A stretch of DNA of 64,000 bases from Pontederia crassipes (GCA_030549335.1 CM060195.1:45886991-45950990), one strand, 5' to 3'. Counted from the stretch's first letter, positions 43,015-53,836 are shown. Translations and numbers: made by a program. The notes: generated by a model from the letters alone, not told the origin.

Positions 43015-44817
43015 CATTAAAAGAAAATTGTGATTTTCCGACGGATAATTTCCGACGGTTCTAAATCCGTCGCAATTTGCGACGGATTTTTCGACGGTTC
43101 CGTTTTCGACGGATTTTTCGACGGTTATGACCGTCGGAAATAATTTATATTATTATTTAATTTTTCGACGATTAGGAACGTCGATATTTTTTACGGATAT
43201 CCATCCGTCGCAATTTCCGACGACTTTTCCGACGGTTATGACCGTCGGAAATAAAAAAAATTAAATTATATATTTTTAATATTATTATTAAAATTTTTCG
43301 ACAGATTTTCCGACGGTCACGACCGTCGAAAATAAAAAAATTAGTTATATAATTTATTATATTATTATTTAATTTTTTGACGATTAGGAACGTCGATATT
43401 TTCGACGGATATCCATCCGTCGCAATTTCCGACGACTTTTTCGATGGTTACGACCGTCGGAAATAAAAAATAAATTATATATTTTTAATATTATTATTAA
43501 AATTTTTCGACGGATTTTTCGACGGTCATGACCGTCGGAAATAAAAAAATAATTATATAATTTATTATATTATTATTTAATTTTTCGACGATTAGGAACA
43601 TCGATATTTCCGACGGATATCCATCCGTCGTAAAATCCGCCGCAATTTTCGAAGGTCGTAATCGTCGGTAAATGTATAATAATATCATATATAAGAGTAT
43701 TTTATTAATATAACTAGCGACGGTCCAAATCGTCGTAATTACCGACGGTTTAAACCGTCGGTAAAATAAAAAATAAATATTATATGTAACTAAATAAAAT
43801 AAAAATATTTAATATTTACATTTTCGATGGCCGAAACCGTCGGTAATTAAAATTTCGTTATCCCGTTTTTTTTCCTTTTCCCGCTTTCTTTCCACTTTTT
43901 TCCTTTATATATTTTCCCTCCTCCCTCTTCTCTCTCCCTCCTCCCTCCACTCCTCTCTCTCTCCCTCCTCTCCTCTCTCTCTCTCGGGGCCGCGAGCACC
44001 GGATCGGCCTCTCCCGCGCGCCGGACGCCGACGACCCTCCCACGCCGGACGTCGGCAACCCTCTCCCGCACCGACGACCCTCTCTCTCCCGCTCCGCGCC
44101 GGCATCTCTCTCTGCTGTCGGCCGGATCTGGCCTGTTCCGGCCTCCAACGGCTGGATCGGCCGCCAGGCGGGCCGGTTCCGGCCTCCAACGCCCGGCTCC
44201 GGCCGCCTGGCGCCGGATCCGGCCTCCTGGCGACGGATTCGACCTCCAGCGGCCGGATCCGAACGCCAGGCGGCCGGATCCGGCCGCTAATTTTTTTTAT
44301 ATTTAAAAAATTATTTGCGACGGTTGCGACCGTCAAAAGATCGACGGTTGCGACGCCCGTCCAAAGTTTCGACAGTTGCGACCGTCGAAAAGTTGCGACG
44401 GTTCGAACCGTCGGCCTTTTCCGACGATTGCAACCGTCGGAAATTTCGACGGCTCGGACCGTCGGCCTTTTCCGGCGGTTGCAACCGTCGGAAATATCGA
44501 CGGTTCGGACCGTCGGCCTTTTCCGGCGGTTTCAACCGTCGGAAATATCGATGGTTCGAACCGTTAGGGACTTTTCCGACAGTTGCAACCGTCGGAAAAT
44601 TTCGACGGGTCGAACCGCCGGGGACTGTTCCAACGGTCAGAACCGTCGATATTTTCGACGAATTTTTTCAACCGTCGCAAATTCGTTTGCGACGAGCGTT
44701 TTTTCGACGGATCGATTTCGACTGAAAAACCGTCGATAACTGCGTTACCGACAGTTTTCGGACTGATTACCGACGGTTCGGATCGGACCATCGATAATCC
44801 GCATTTTTCTAGTAGTG
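43015..44817. mobile_element. Non-autonomous CACTA element 2
   Basis: The right end reads (inward) CACTACTAGAAAAATGC. The left end is eroded (CATTAAAAGAAAATTG). A 3-bp GAA lies outside both ends (43012-43014 and 44818-44820). The left 850 bp and right 500 bp are almost wholly TTTTCCGACGG...CCGTCGGAAA-type inverted repeats. The centre (43860-44290) is a CT-rich tract followed by GGCCGGATCCGG.CGCCAGG repeats, the reverse arrangement of CACTA element 1. Repetitive open frames across it (for example 44315-44725) are products of the repeats. Confidence 0.87.
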
Positions 44818-44820
44818 GAA

Positions 44821-45654
44821 GGTCCTGAACTTAACTCCAAATATTTTTCTCCGTGATTGACTTCAAATTTTCTTTATACTGATAGCAGTCTAAAAATGTT
44901 AAGATATAAAATTAAAATTATTATTATATTATTAATGACTTAATTTTTGAAACAAAATTATCAATACATCTAATCATATATTAACAAACTTAAAAGTCAT
45001 TAACTCAAACCTAGTCAATGCTCATATTTTTTTCCATCCTCCTCAATGCTCGTACTAATTAGACATAAATATTTAAAATAGGATGTTTTACAATTAATCA
45101 TAATCTACTTGAATTTTCATGATAGATATAATTAATCATACAAACAAGACGAGAAAATATTTTTACATAGAAACACATAGAGAAAGCTAACAAAGCAGTT
45201 ATGATAAAGCGGCAAGTTTGCAACGTTTTTTTTCCTATTATAAATAAAAGTTATTAACAAGAAAGTTCAAACTAAATAATGTTTCGCTCACGAGACTGGA
45301 ATCATTACAAAAATCGAAGCCGGCATATAGTAAATCCAAATTCACATCACATACCTCAGTATCCAATACACATACATTTCCAACTTTAGCTAAAACTCTT
45401 TTACTTTTCCATGTTGTCCACAACAAAATCGTTTTCACGTGGCACCGCTTGCTTCACCTGAAGCAAGGTAAATAAACAATAAAACTCAATTGGCACACTA
45501 CAGACATTTAGCAAATTCAAGCTCAACAATACAGAAATCCACAAATGCGTGTGTTGTCAAATTGTTTCTGACACTTTTTGAAAAATATGGCTGCTCAATC
45601 TTACGATTTTGGAATGACTAAAGAAGCAATCACGTTTACAAGAGAAATGGATCA
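44821..45654. other. 3' flank of receptor-kinase gene A
   Basis: AT-rich. The last 100 bp or so before the stop codon of gene A resemble the corresponding region after gene B (GGAATGACTAAAG against GGAATAGCAAAAG, and a GCTGCTCAATCTTACGAT-like segment), so they belong to the duplicated 3' UTR. The 66-codon minus frame at 45238-45438 is not recognised. Confidence 0.5.
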
Positions 45655-48213
45655 TCACCTCGGCCCGGATAAAAGTGAAGCCGACTGGGGAGGTGTAGCA
45701 GAGGAGGCGTAGTCTGATTTGCTTGTGAACAAGTCATACGGCTGGCTTTGCATGGCCGAAATGCTGGCAACGAAGTCGGCCTCAACCCCTGCTTCCACGC
45801 TCACGACACCTTCCAGGACCTTCACTACAGTTGACATGGAAGGTCTGCGATCAGGATCGTGGTTGAGGCACCAAGTCGCAAGCTTTATCATTTGAATGAC
45901 CTCATCTTGTTGATCCACTGCAATGCCAACCTCATCGTCGCAGAGCAGATCGAGTAGCCTGTCCACTTTTATCTTATCTTGTAGCAGACGGACGAGATGT
46001 GTTCTCTCAGGCGGTTGAGAAGAGTCCAAGTTCTTTCTCCTGCAAACAATTTCCAAAACCATGACACCGAAACTGTAAACATCAACCTTTTCAGTGATAA
46101 ATGATGACAACCATTCAGGTGCCAAGTACCCAGGGGTGCCTCTCATCATGGTCATGACGTGGGTCTGATCCCTTTCAATCAGTTTGGCCAACCCAAAATC
46201 AGAGACCTTGGCATTGAACTTGTCGTCCAAGAGGATGTTCTGCGGCTTTATATCAAGATGAGCAATTTTCTGCGGGCAATCTTCATGCAGATAAGATAAT
46301 CCCTTGGCTATGTCAAATATGATCTTACATCTCAATCGCCAGCTAAGAGCAGTATTTAGATCATTGTTAAAGATCCATTTGTCCAGTGATCCGTTCGGCA
46401 TGTACTCATATACCAGCATCCGATGCGATTTCTCGGCACAAAATCCAGTCAGCCTGACTAGATTGAAGTGATGGGTTTTGCCAATTGTCTGAACCTCGGC
46501 TAAGAATTGTTTTCTCCCTTGGTTGATACCGCTTAATAGTTTCACTGCTATCTTCTCGTTTCCCAACTCTCCCACAAAAACAGAACCAGATCCACCTTCC
46601 CCAAGCTTCATGGAAAAATTGTCCGTTGCAAGTGCTAATTGTTCAAAAGAAAATCTCGTCGGCATTCCTGACATTTCTTCAAAATGCTCCTCGTGGTCTG
46701 CTTGATTCTCTTCTTTCTTGAATTCTCTTCCGAGAACCTGTCTTCGTCTTCTAATGAGCACAATGGCAGCGACAACTATGAGGAGCAAGAACGATAACGC
46801 ACCAAGGATCGATCCCAATACTACTGCAATATTTGAGCTTTTCTTTCCAGCTTCAAGTTCAACCCTGGAAGGACTAGGAGCGGAGCTTTCTGGTGCGATC
46901 TGAACCTTGATGTGTGCAGTGGAATGGTACCCGGATTCTGTTGAATTGTTTGTCTGCAGGGAAAGAAGTCGTGAAGGCAAAAAACAGTATCCATCACTAG
47001 CATTTTGATGGTACATAAAGAGAGCTGCTTTGCAAGAACAATTCCTCAAGCACGCCTGTATGCAACTCTGCTCATCTGTCCCGTTGAATGCTGCTGCTGC
47101 TTTGACGTCAATATAACTGAAGTAGGCAACCTCTGTAAGATTCAAGAACTGGTGCTCTTGCATGGAGTCGCAATCCAATCTAGTTACAGGAGAGCAACCT
47201 GACGCTGGATTTCCAGCGTCGATGTACTTGAAGTAGCTACCTTTTCCACTGCCAATTCCCGGACATGAACATTTTCCATTGGAAGAGACCCCGTACTCGC
47301 CGCACACAAAGGGATTAAAGCAGTTCATTCCATCGAAAACATCACCCGTAATATCCCATCCTGAATTCCAATCGAATATTCTTATATGTCCATCAGTTTC
47401 TAACGACATATATTGAAATGTCGACCTCGCAGTAACCAGTTCAGTCAATAATACCGACTCCTTGTCGGATGTGTATAACATGAGAGTCGAATTGGTGTAT
47501 TGGATGTAGGAATTGCCATTCGCGGACGTCACGTTTTCGCTTCTACGAAAGCATGAGATTTGTGGAGTTTCTGAATCAACAAAAACGTACAACCCGTTGT
47601 AGAGGACGGTGGCATAGAACTGATCTCGCCTCAACTTTTGCCCCTCCCATAGTTCTTGGCCCAGTAACAACGCGCTGGTTGGGTGATCCCGCGACTGCCA
47701 TACAGTCTTGTTGTTCCGATCGAAAAGCACCAAGTTACCCGCTTCGGTGATGTTGATGCCGACGGCAGAGCTGCCGGAAGTGCCAGTAGACCATAAGCTG
47801 GTGCCGTTTGCGTCGTAAAGGGAGAGGTCGCCATCATCAGTGAACCGAACCGTGGCATTCTCTCCGACGGGATTGTATTGGTTGGCCCACCACACTTTTA
47901 TTGGATATTCCAGGAGGCTGAAGCCGCTGCTACCCAAGAAAAATATAGCGAAGAAGAAGTCGTTGCAGGGATCGGTACAGATGAAGCCACAAGCTACTGA
48001 GGGGTTGGAGGTGACGTGGTTGTACCGTAAGAGGATGATGCGAAGAGAGCCGCTCGGATATCTATAGTTATTGAGGGAGATATTATTGGTCCATTGATTG
48101 GGAGCATAAGTAGTGGGTTCTTGTGCTTGCAGGAGTGAAGGGTTGCTGGAAAAGAAGAAGAAGTAGAGGATGAGGCCGAAGAAGAGTCTGAAGCTATGGC
48201 TAGAAATCGCCAT
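45655..48213 (-). CDS. G-type lectin receptor-like kinase, SD2-5-like (gene A)
   Basis: An intronless 852-residue membrane receptor kinase of the plasma membrane; ligand unknown. A signal peptide covers residues 1-30 (FFGLILYFFFF). A bulb-type lectin-like domain lies at about 70-190 (NLVLFDRNNKTVWQSRDHP), followed by a Cys-rich segment with C298, C304 and C314-C316. A PAN/apple-like domain at about 345-440 has CIQACLRNCSCKAALF. The membrane helix is at 461-487, followed by RRRRQ. The kinase spans about 535-805: ATP Lys558 (IAVKLL), catalytic loop HLDIKPQN with Asp654 (no Arg before it, so non-RD), DFG 672-674 and APE 698-700. The glycine loop reads GEGGSG, with Ser542 where Phe is usual. The start ATG at 48213 has good context (GCCACCATGG). 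Its neighbour B, about 2.8 kb upstream, is a tandem duplicate. SD2-5 likeness rests on kinase wording (MP.RFSFEQL.LAT.NFS). No inactivating break. Confidence 0.95.
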   Translation of the reverse strand: MAISSHSFRLFFGLILYFFFFSSNPSLLQAQEPTTYAPNQWTNNISLNNYRYPSGSLRIILLRYNHVTSNPSVACGFICTDPCNDFFFAIFFLGSSGFSLLEYPIKVWWANQYNPVGENATVRFTDDGDLSLYDANGTSLWSTGTSGSSAVGINITEAGNLVLFDRNNKTVWQSRDHPTSALLLGQELWEGQKLRRDQFYATVLYNGLYVFVDSETPQISCFRRSENVTSANGNSYIQYTNSTLMLYTSDKESVLLTELVTARSTFQYMSLETDGHIRIFDWNSGWDITGDVFDGMNCFNPFVCGEYGVSSNGKCSCPGIGSGKGSYFKYIDAGNPASGCSPVTRLDCDSMQEHQFLNLTEVAYFSYIDVKAAAAFNGTDEQSCIQACLRNCSCKAALFMYHQNASDGYCFLPSRLLSLQTNNSTESGYHSTAHIKVQIAPESSAPSPSRVELEAGKKSSNIAVVLGSILGALSFLLLIVVAAIVLIRRRRQVLGREFKKEENQADHEEHFEEMSGMPTRFSFEQLALATDNFSMKLGEGGSGSVFVGELGNEKIAVKLLSGINQGRKQFLAEVQTIGKTHHFNLVRLTGFCAEKSHRMLVYEYMPNGSLDKWIFNNDLNTALSWRLRCKIIFDIAKGLSYLHEDCPQKIAHLDIKPQNILLDDKFNAKVSDFGLAKLIERDQTHVMTMMRGTPGYLAPEWLSSFITEKVDVYSFGVMVLEIVCRRKNLDSSQPPERTHLVRLLQDKIKVDRLLDLLCDDEVGIAVDQQDEVIQMIKLATWCLNHDPDRRPSMSTVVKVLEGVVSVEAGVEADFVASISAMQSQPYDLFTSKSDYASSATPPQSASLLSGPR

Positions 48214-48313
48214 GGTGGCAATGTCGAGAAAGAGTTCCGGCAGGTTAGAGAGCAGTACATATCCACCGTAGAAGAAGATGGTTTGATCACGAACTGATTT
48301 CCAGAACGAAGTC

Positions 48314-48320
48314 TTTTATA
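48314..48320 (-). promoter_or_regulatory. Candidate TATA box of gene A
   Basis: TATAAAA on the minus strand about 100 bp upstream of the gene A start codon, a plausible distance for a short 5' leader. No experimental start site is known; assignment is by position. Confidence 0.5.
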
Positions 48321-48329
48321 ACAGGAAAA

Positions 48330-51016
48330 AAATGGAAGCATTCTCTGCGTCATGTTTGCCCGTCGATGCGTATGTGATGAGATGACCAATGAGGTCGTCC
48401 AAAAGACGTGGTAATTCCATGCAATTTGGCAAATTGGAATGCTGGTCATGGGAAGGGCGTGCACGATGGGGTAAATTGACCGTGGGTCTTTCTACTTTCT
48501 TTTCGGTAGCCGGTCTGAAGTCACGCCGACGTAAGATACTTCGAGTCGCGTGCCCATATGAAATTCTCAATAAAACTTTTTTACATTCATATGGATTTAA
48601 ATTTAAGACATTAGTTAAGTGATGAGAGGAAAAACCAAATCAATTATTAATGTGGATACCCTTTTACTTATTTAATAAAATAAAGAAGCTTAAATGTATG
48701 AAATTTTAAAAAATCTTAATTAAGATGATGAATTGTTTATTTCTATATCAACTATATCATAAGATTTTATTGTTGTGTAAAAAATCATCAAGTTTCCAAT
48801 ATAATTTATGTTTATATTTTTATTTAAAATATTAAATATTAATTCAACAATTGTCATATAAATAAGTGGATATATCATAAACTTTTTTTATAAAATTATT
48901 AATACTAATGTTATATAAAATAGTATAATTTTATGCAACTTTTGAGTCGACTTGGAGTTTGTTGTATATAGAGAAGAGGTTGAGCCGCTGGAGCACTTTA
49001 ATCCTCTTTCACTTTTTTTTTTTGAAGCATGCAAACAATAAATGATCTTAGATGTTGTAACTTAAGTTTGAGGAGACCTTTTTATAAGATCGTATATAAC
49101 TTGATCAGGTGGGGTGTTATATATGAAATGGTGTGTGAAACAATAATGATACTATGTGAATGTGATGTCTTATAATTTTTATTTAAACTTTGATGAATAT
49201 ATATATTTATTTATGTATTGACAAATAACACAAGATAAGTAAAAGAGGTTTTATCGATTTTATTTTTAAAATTGTTAAACATAATTAAGATTATGATAAT
49301 TGAAATTAGAACTTAGTCATGGGAGTTGAGTGTGACATTAATAATAAATATGATAATTATAATATCCAAAATAAAATATAGATAAACATGAACGGATCTG
49401 CATGATGGATCATGGAGTGGATTGATTCCATAATTTGAAATTATATATACATATATATATATATATTATTATTAGGTATATAATAGTTATAAAAGATATT
49501 AATATTAGTTAACTAGAATTAGATAGTTTGAATACACTTATGCTTCTTTAAAATTTTAATAAGAATATCTTTACATAATAAATGTTAGCATTTTACAACA
49601 TAATTAAGGTATACAAACTTTTTCAAAAAATATAAAAAAAAAATACTTCTTCTTTTGATTATTTACTTCACTTTAAAATAATTTAAAATTATAATGATTA
49701 TTTAGTTAGATATTTTATTAAAATCAGAATTTATAAGGACATGAAACCAAATTGTTATATTTAATTTTTGATAAGGCAACTAACAAAATACAATGATAAT
49801 TAGTTATTTTAAACTTTTTTTAATTTAAACGTGTTGTAATAATTTATTTAATTACTTTTAGTTAATTATATTATTAAAAATCATCATAAATTATAATTTG
49901 CAGCCATAAAACTTGAGTCTAGGTTCTCTGTACACAAATTTAGAACCTAAAAATGCAGAATAATAAAAATATAAAAAAACTTATATCAATAATTCAATCC
50001 TATGTCATATGCAAATATATACAAAATCATTAGTCGTCTAGTTAAATCTTAAGAATCTGCATCATACTGAAAAATCTCTCAAAACTTCATGATAAAGATC
50101 TTATAGAATTTTGATAAAATTGCAATTCACTAATTAGTAAAGTGAAGAATTTTTTGGAAGGAGTTGAAGTTCAATAAGATGCAGCGATCCACTTTAATAG
50201 CTTCCAACAAACATTTTCTTTTTCTGCTCACAGTTTTCTCTCGTCGCAATTTATAAGCAATAAGACCGCACATATGGAATGCCGTATTTCAATTTGCCGA
50301 ATGCATGCTAAATAAACACCATCTGTAGGTCCGGAGTAGAAGTGATAACGTGCTAAATTCAATGTCGCTCTTTTGCATCAAAGACTCCTAGCAAAGACAT
50401 ATAATTGATATTAAATTTAAAAATTAAACTCATCATGATGACTAAAGTTACATTCATCAGAATATCAGAGAAAACATAGGATCTCGAAGCTCTCGAAAAT
50501 TGTTACAACGAAGTATTTGCAGTTCCGTATATTGATCCAAATGCTTTACATTTTTTTACACAAAGGTAATTATCTTAAAGTTCATAGATATAAATAATCA
50601 TACATATAAGATGAGAAAAGATGACAAAACCATCTAAACAAAAAATTTGCTTGGTTACTGGAAAACAACAAGTTTGCATACGGTTTTTCCCCCTTCCATA
50701 AGAGCATACAGGCTATAATAATTAATAATACATACTCGTGTTGTACCTTGTACAAATATCAATGACAAGCAATTCTGCAATCTCTTCTTTGTCTGCTTTG
50801 TCTGTGTTCCCTGTGGCACCGTCTGCTTTGTTTGATGAGTTGGAAGAAGACAAAGAAGGTAATCAAGAATAAAAATAAATAAGCTACAGACATAACAAAA
50901 CCAGATACAGAGTAAATAGAACCACAATCTTCATGACAATTGTAAAATTGTGTTTCAACTTTTGAAACATATGCCTGCTCGATGTTACAATTTGGGAATA
51001 GCAAAAGAAACAGGTA
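48330..51016. other. Intergenic region between the two receptor kinases
   Basis: Promoter side of gene A and 3' side of gene B. The middle (48600-50500) is AT-rich with (TA)n near 49447-49466 and no coding region. The final 100 bp match the 3' UTR region of gene A. Minus-strand open frames at 50655-51099 lie in this UTR, and I do not count them as genes. Confidence 0.55.
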
Positions 51017-53662
51017 TCATCTGGCTCCTGATAAAAGTGAAGCCGACTGAGGAGGTGTAGCAGAGGACGCGTAGTCTGATGAGCTTGTGAACAAGTCATA
51101 CGACTGGCTTTGCATGACCGGAATGTTAGTAATGAAGTCGATCTCGACGCCTGTTTCCACGTTCACGACACCTTCCAGGACTTTCACTACAGTTGACATG
51201 GAAGGCCTGCGATCAGGATCGTGGTGGAGGCACCAAGTCGCAAGTTTTATCATTTGAATGGCCTCATCCATATCTTTATCCACTTTCATGCCATTCTCAT
51301 AGTCGCAGATTAATTCAAGTAGCCTGTCCATTTTTATCTTATCTTGTAGCAGACGTACGAGATGTGCCCTGTCAGGCGGTTGAGAAGGGTCCAGGTTCTT
51401 TCTTCTGCATACGATCTCTAAAACCAAGACACCGAAGCTGTAAACGTCAACCTTCTCAGTGATAAAAGATGTCAACCATTCAGGAGCCAAGTACCCAGGG
51501 GTGCCTCTCATCATGGTCATGACGTGGGTCTGATCCCTTTCAATCAGTTTGGCCAACCCAAAATCAGAGACCTTGGCATTGAACTTGTCGTCCAAGAGGA
51601 TGTTCTGCGGCTTGATATCAAGATGAGCAATCCTCTGCGGGCATTCTTCATGAAGGTAAGCTAGTCCCCTGGCTATGTCAAATATGATCTTACACCTCAA
51701 TTGCCAACTGAGAGCAATGTTTTGATCCTTGTTAAAGATCCATTTGTCCAGAGAACCATTCGGCATGTACTCGTATACAAGCATCCGATGCGACTTCTCG
51801 GCGCAGAATCCCATCAGCCTGACTAGATTGAAGTGGTGCGTTTTGCCAATCGTCTGAACCTCAGCCAAGAATTCTTTTCTCCCTTGATTGATGCCGCTTA
51901 AGAGCTTCACTGCCACATTCTCCTTGCCCAATTCTCCCAAGAAAACAGAACCAAATCCACCTTCCCCAATCTTCTTAGCGAAATTACCTGTTGCAAGTGC
52001 TAATTGTTCAAAGGAAAATCTCGTCGGCATTCCTGATATTTCTTCAAAATGCTCCTCATGGTCTTCTAGCGACTCTTCTTTCATGAATTCTCTTCGGAGA
52101 GCCTGTCGTCGCCTTCTAACGAGCACAACTACAGCGACAACTACGAGGAGCAAGAACGATAATGCACCAAGGATCGATCCCAATATTACTGCGACATTTG
52201 AGCTTTTCTTCACAGGTTCAAGTTCAACCTTGGAAGGACTAGGAGCGGAGCTTTCTGGTGCGATCTGTACTTTGATGTGTGCAGTGGAATGGTACCCGGA
52301 TTCTGTTGAATTGTTTTTCCGCAAGGAAAGAAGTCGCGAAGGCAAAACGCAGTACCCATCACTAGCATTTCGATAGTACATAAAGAGAGCTGCTTTACAA
52401 GAACAATTCCTCAGGCACGCCTGTACGCAAGTCTGCTCGTCTGTTCCGTTCAATGCTGCTGCTGCTTGGACGTCAACATAGCTGAAGTAGGCAACCTCTG
52501 TAAGGTTCAAGAACTGGTGGTCTTGCATGGATCCGCAGTCCAATCTAGTAAGAGGAGAGCAACCTGACGCCGGCTTTCCGGCGTCGATGTACTTGAAATA
52601 GCTACCATTTCCACTGTCAGTTCCCGGACATGTACATTCGCCATTGGAAGAGACTCCGTACTCGCCGCACTCAAAGGGATTAAAGCAGTTCAATCCGTCG
52701 AAAACATCACCAGCAATATCCCATCGTGGTCTCCGATCGAATATTCTGATACGTCCATCGTCTTGCATCGACATGTATTGAAACGTCGACTTCGCAGTAA
52801 CCAGGTTAGTCAACAATACTGAGTCCTTGTCGGTGTATAACATGAGACTCGAGTTGGTGTATTCGATGTATGAATTGTCGTTCCCGGAAGTGACATTTTT
52901 ACTAAGAACGCATGAGATTTGTGGAGGTTTTGAATCAAGGAAAGCATACAAACCGTCGTCGAGGACGGTGGCATAGAACTGACCTTGCCTCAACTTTTGC
53001 CCCATCCGTAATTCTTGACCGAGAAACAACGCGTTGGCCGGGTGATCCCACGACTGCCACACCGTCTTGTTGTCCTGATCGAAGAGCAACAAATTACCAG
53101 CTTCGGTGAGGTTGAGGCCGATGGCAGAGCTGCCGGAAGTGTCAGTAGACCAGACGCGGGTGCCGTTTGCGTCGTGAAGGGAGAGGTTGCCATCATCCGT
53201 TAAACGAACCGTGGCAGTCTCTCCGACGGGGTTGTATTGGTTGGCCGACCACACTATTCTTGGAATCATATCCGAGTAGCCAACGTCGAGGCTACCGCTT
53301 TCGACGAAGAATATAGCGAAGAGGTAGTCGTTGCAGGGATTAGTACTACAGATGAAGCCACAAGCTACGGAGGGGTCGGAGGTGACGGCGTTGTTACGGA
53401 GGAGGATGCTGCGGACGTATCCGTTTGGGTATCTAACGGTATGGAGGGAGCCATTGTTGGCCCATTGGTGGGGAGCGGAAGCCGTTGGTTCTTGCGCCTG
53501 CAAGAGCAAAGGGGAGCTAGCGAATAAGAGGATAAGGCCGAAGAAGAGACTGACGCGATGGCTAGAAAACGGCCATGGTGGCAAGTTCCGTATGGATTGA
53601 GAAGGAGAACTGCTTAGATGAAAACAGGACACCCTAGAAGAGGAGAGGTAAGGGATATCCAT
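51017..53662 (-). CDS. G-type lectin receptor-like kinase, SD2-5-like (gene B)
   Basis: An intronless 881-residue paralogue of gene A, with the same domain order: hydrophobic signal segment at 38-56, lectin-like domain at about 95-220, Cys-rich segment (CFNPFECGEYGVSSNGECTCPG), PAN/apple-like domain at about 370-470 (CVQACLRNCSCKAALF), membrane helix 489-515 and kinase at about 563-833. It has an intact glycine loop IGEGGFGSVF, Lys586, HLDIKPQN with Asp682 (non-RD), DFG 700-702 and APEW. Oddity: the ATG corresponding to gene A's start (53574-53576, GCCACCATGG) is now out of frame, because one extra base follows it, and it hits TAG after four codons. The long frame is entered from the ATG at 53662, adding about 33 polar residues ahead of the signal segment. 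Whether the protein is made efficiently is uncertain. Confidence 0.92.
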   Translation of the reverse strand: MDIPYLSSSRVSCFHLSSSPSQSIRNLPPWPFSSHRVSLFFGLILLFASSPLLLQAQEPTASAPHQWANNGSLHTVRYPNGYVRSILLRNNAVTSDPSVACGFICSTNPCNDYLFAIFFVESGSLDVGYSDMIPRIVWSANQYNPVGETATVRLTDDGNLSLHDANGTRVWSTDTSGSSAIGLNLTEAGNLLLFDQDNKTVWQSWDHPANALFLGQELRMGQKLRQGQFYATVLDDGLYAFLDSKPPQISCVLSKNVTSGNDNSYIEYTNSSLMLYTDKDSVLLTNLVTAKSTFQYMSMQDDGRIRIFDRRPRWDIAGDVFDGLNCFNPFECGEYGVSSNGECTCPGTDSGNGSYFKYIDAGKPASGCSPLTRLDCGSMQDHQFLNLTEVAYFSYVDVQAAAALNGTDEQTCVQACLRNCSCKAALFMYYRNASDGYCVLPSRLLSLRKNNSTESGYHSTAHIKVQIAPESSAPSPSKVELEPVKKSSNVAVILGSILGALSFLLLVVVAVVVLVRRRRQALRREFMKEESLEDHEEHFEEISGMPTRFSFEQLALATGNFAKKIGEGGFGSVFLGELGKENVAVKLLSGINQGRKEFLAEVQTIGKTHHFNLVRLMGFCAEKSHRMLVYEYMPNGSLDKWIFNKDQNIALSWQLRCKIIFDIARGLAYLHEECPQRIAHLDIKPQNILLDDKFNAKVSDFGLAKLIERDQTHVMTMMRGTPGYLAPEWLTSFITEKVDVYSFGVLVLEIVCRRKNLDPSQPPDRAHLVRLLQDKIKMDRLLELICDYENGMKVDKDMDEAIQMIKLATWCLHHDPDRRPSMSTVVKVLEGVVNVETGVEIDFITNIPVMQSQSYDLFTSSSDYASSATPPQSASLLSGAR
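53562..53576 (-). promoter_or_regulatory. Displaced ancestral start codon of gene B (overlapping mini-ORF)
   Basis: ATG GCC GTT TTC TAG, in the strong context GCCACCATGG, encodes only four residues and overlaps the main frame. The equivalent position in gene A (48213) is the true start. Any ribosome that skips the upstream ATG at 53662 would be caught here. Confidence 0.8.
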
Positions 53663-53798
53663 TGTCCACAGGTGCGGAGCTCCCTCCTTTTTTTCTCTTT
53701 AGCGTGTGAGGACTGTCGGTTTAGATTTGGATTAGTATTCCTCTGCTCTCTCCCAGGTAATACTATTAGAATTTTAATGCGATAATTATTTCTTATGT

Positions 53799-53805
53799 TT
53801 TTTAT
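53799..53805 (-). promoter_or_regulatory. Candidate TATA box of gene B
   Basis: TATAAAA on the minus strand about 140 bp upstream of the 53662 ATG. If correct, the transcript includes that ATG. By position only. Confidence 0.45.
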
Positions 53806-53836
53806 AGTATTATTCATAACACATGCAGAGTTCTTA

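Noticed and set aside
44315-44739. Repetitive 103- and 136-codon frames (RRPSK, NRRKFRR)
   Set aside because: Translation of the CACTA inverted-repeat array; three overlapping frames are open and none looks like a protein.
47994-48464. 156-codon minus frame overlapping the start of gene A
   Set aside because: Out of frame with the kinase and Ser/Thr-rich. Gene A's own frame has the signal peptide and domain order.
50655-51099. Small membrane-protein-like frames downstream of gene B
   Set aside because: They lie in the gene B 3' UTR, have no conserved counterpart in gene A, and their hydrophobic look comes from T-rich sequence.
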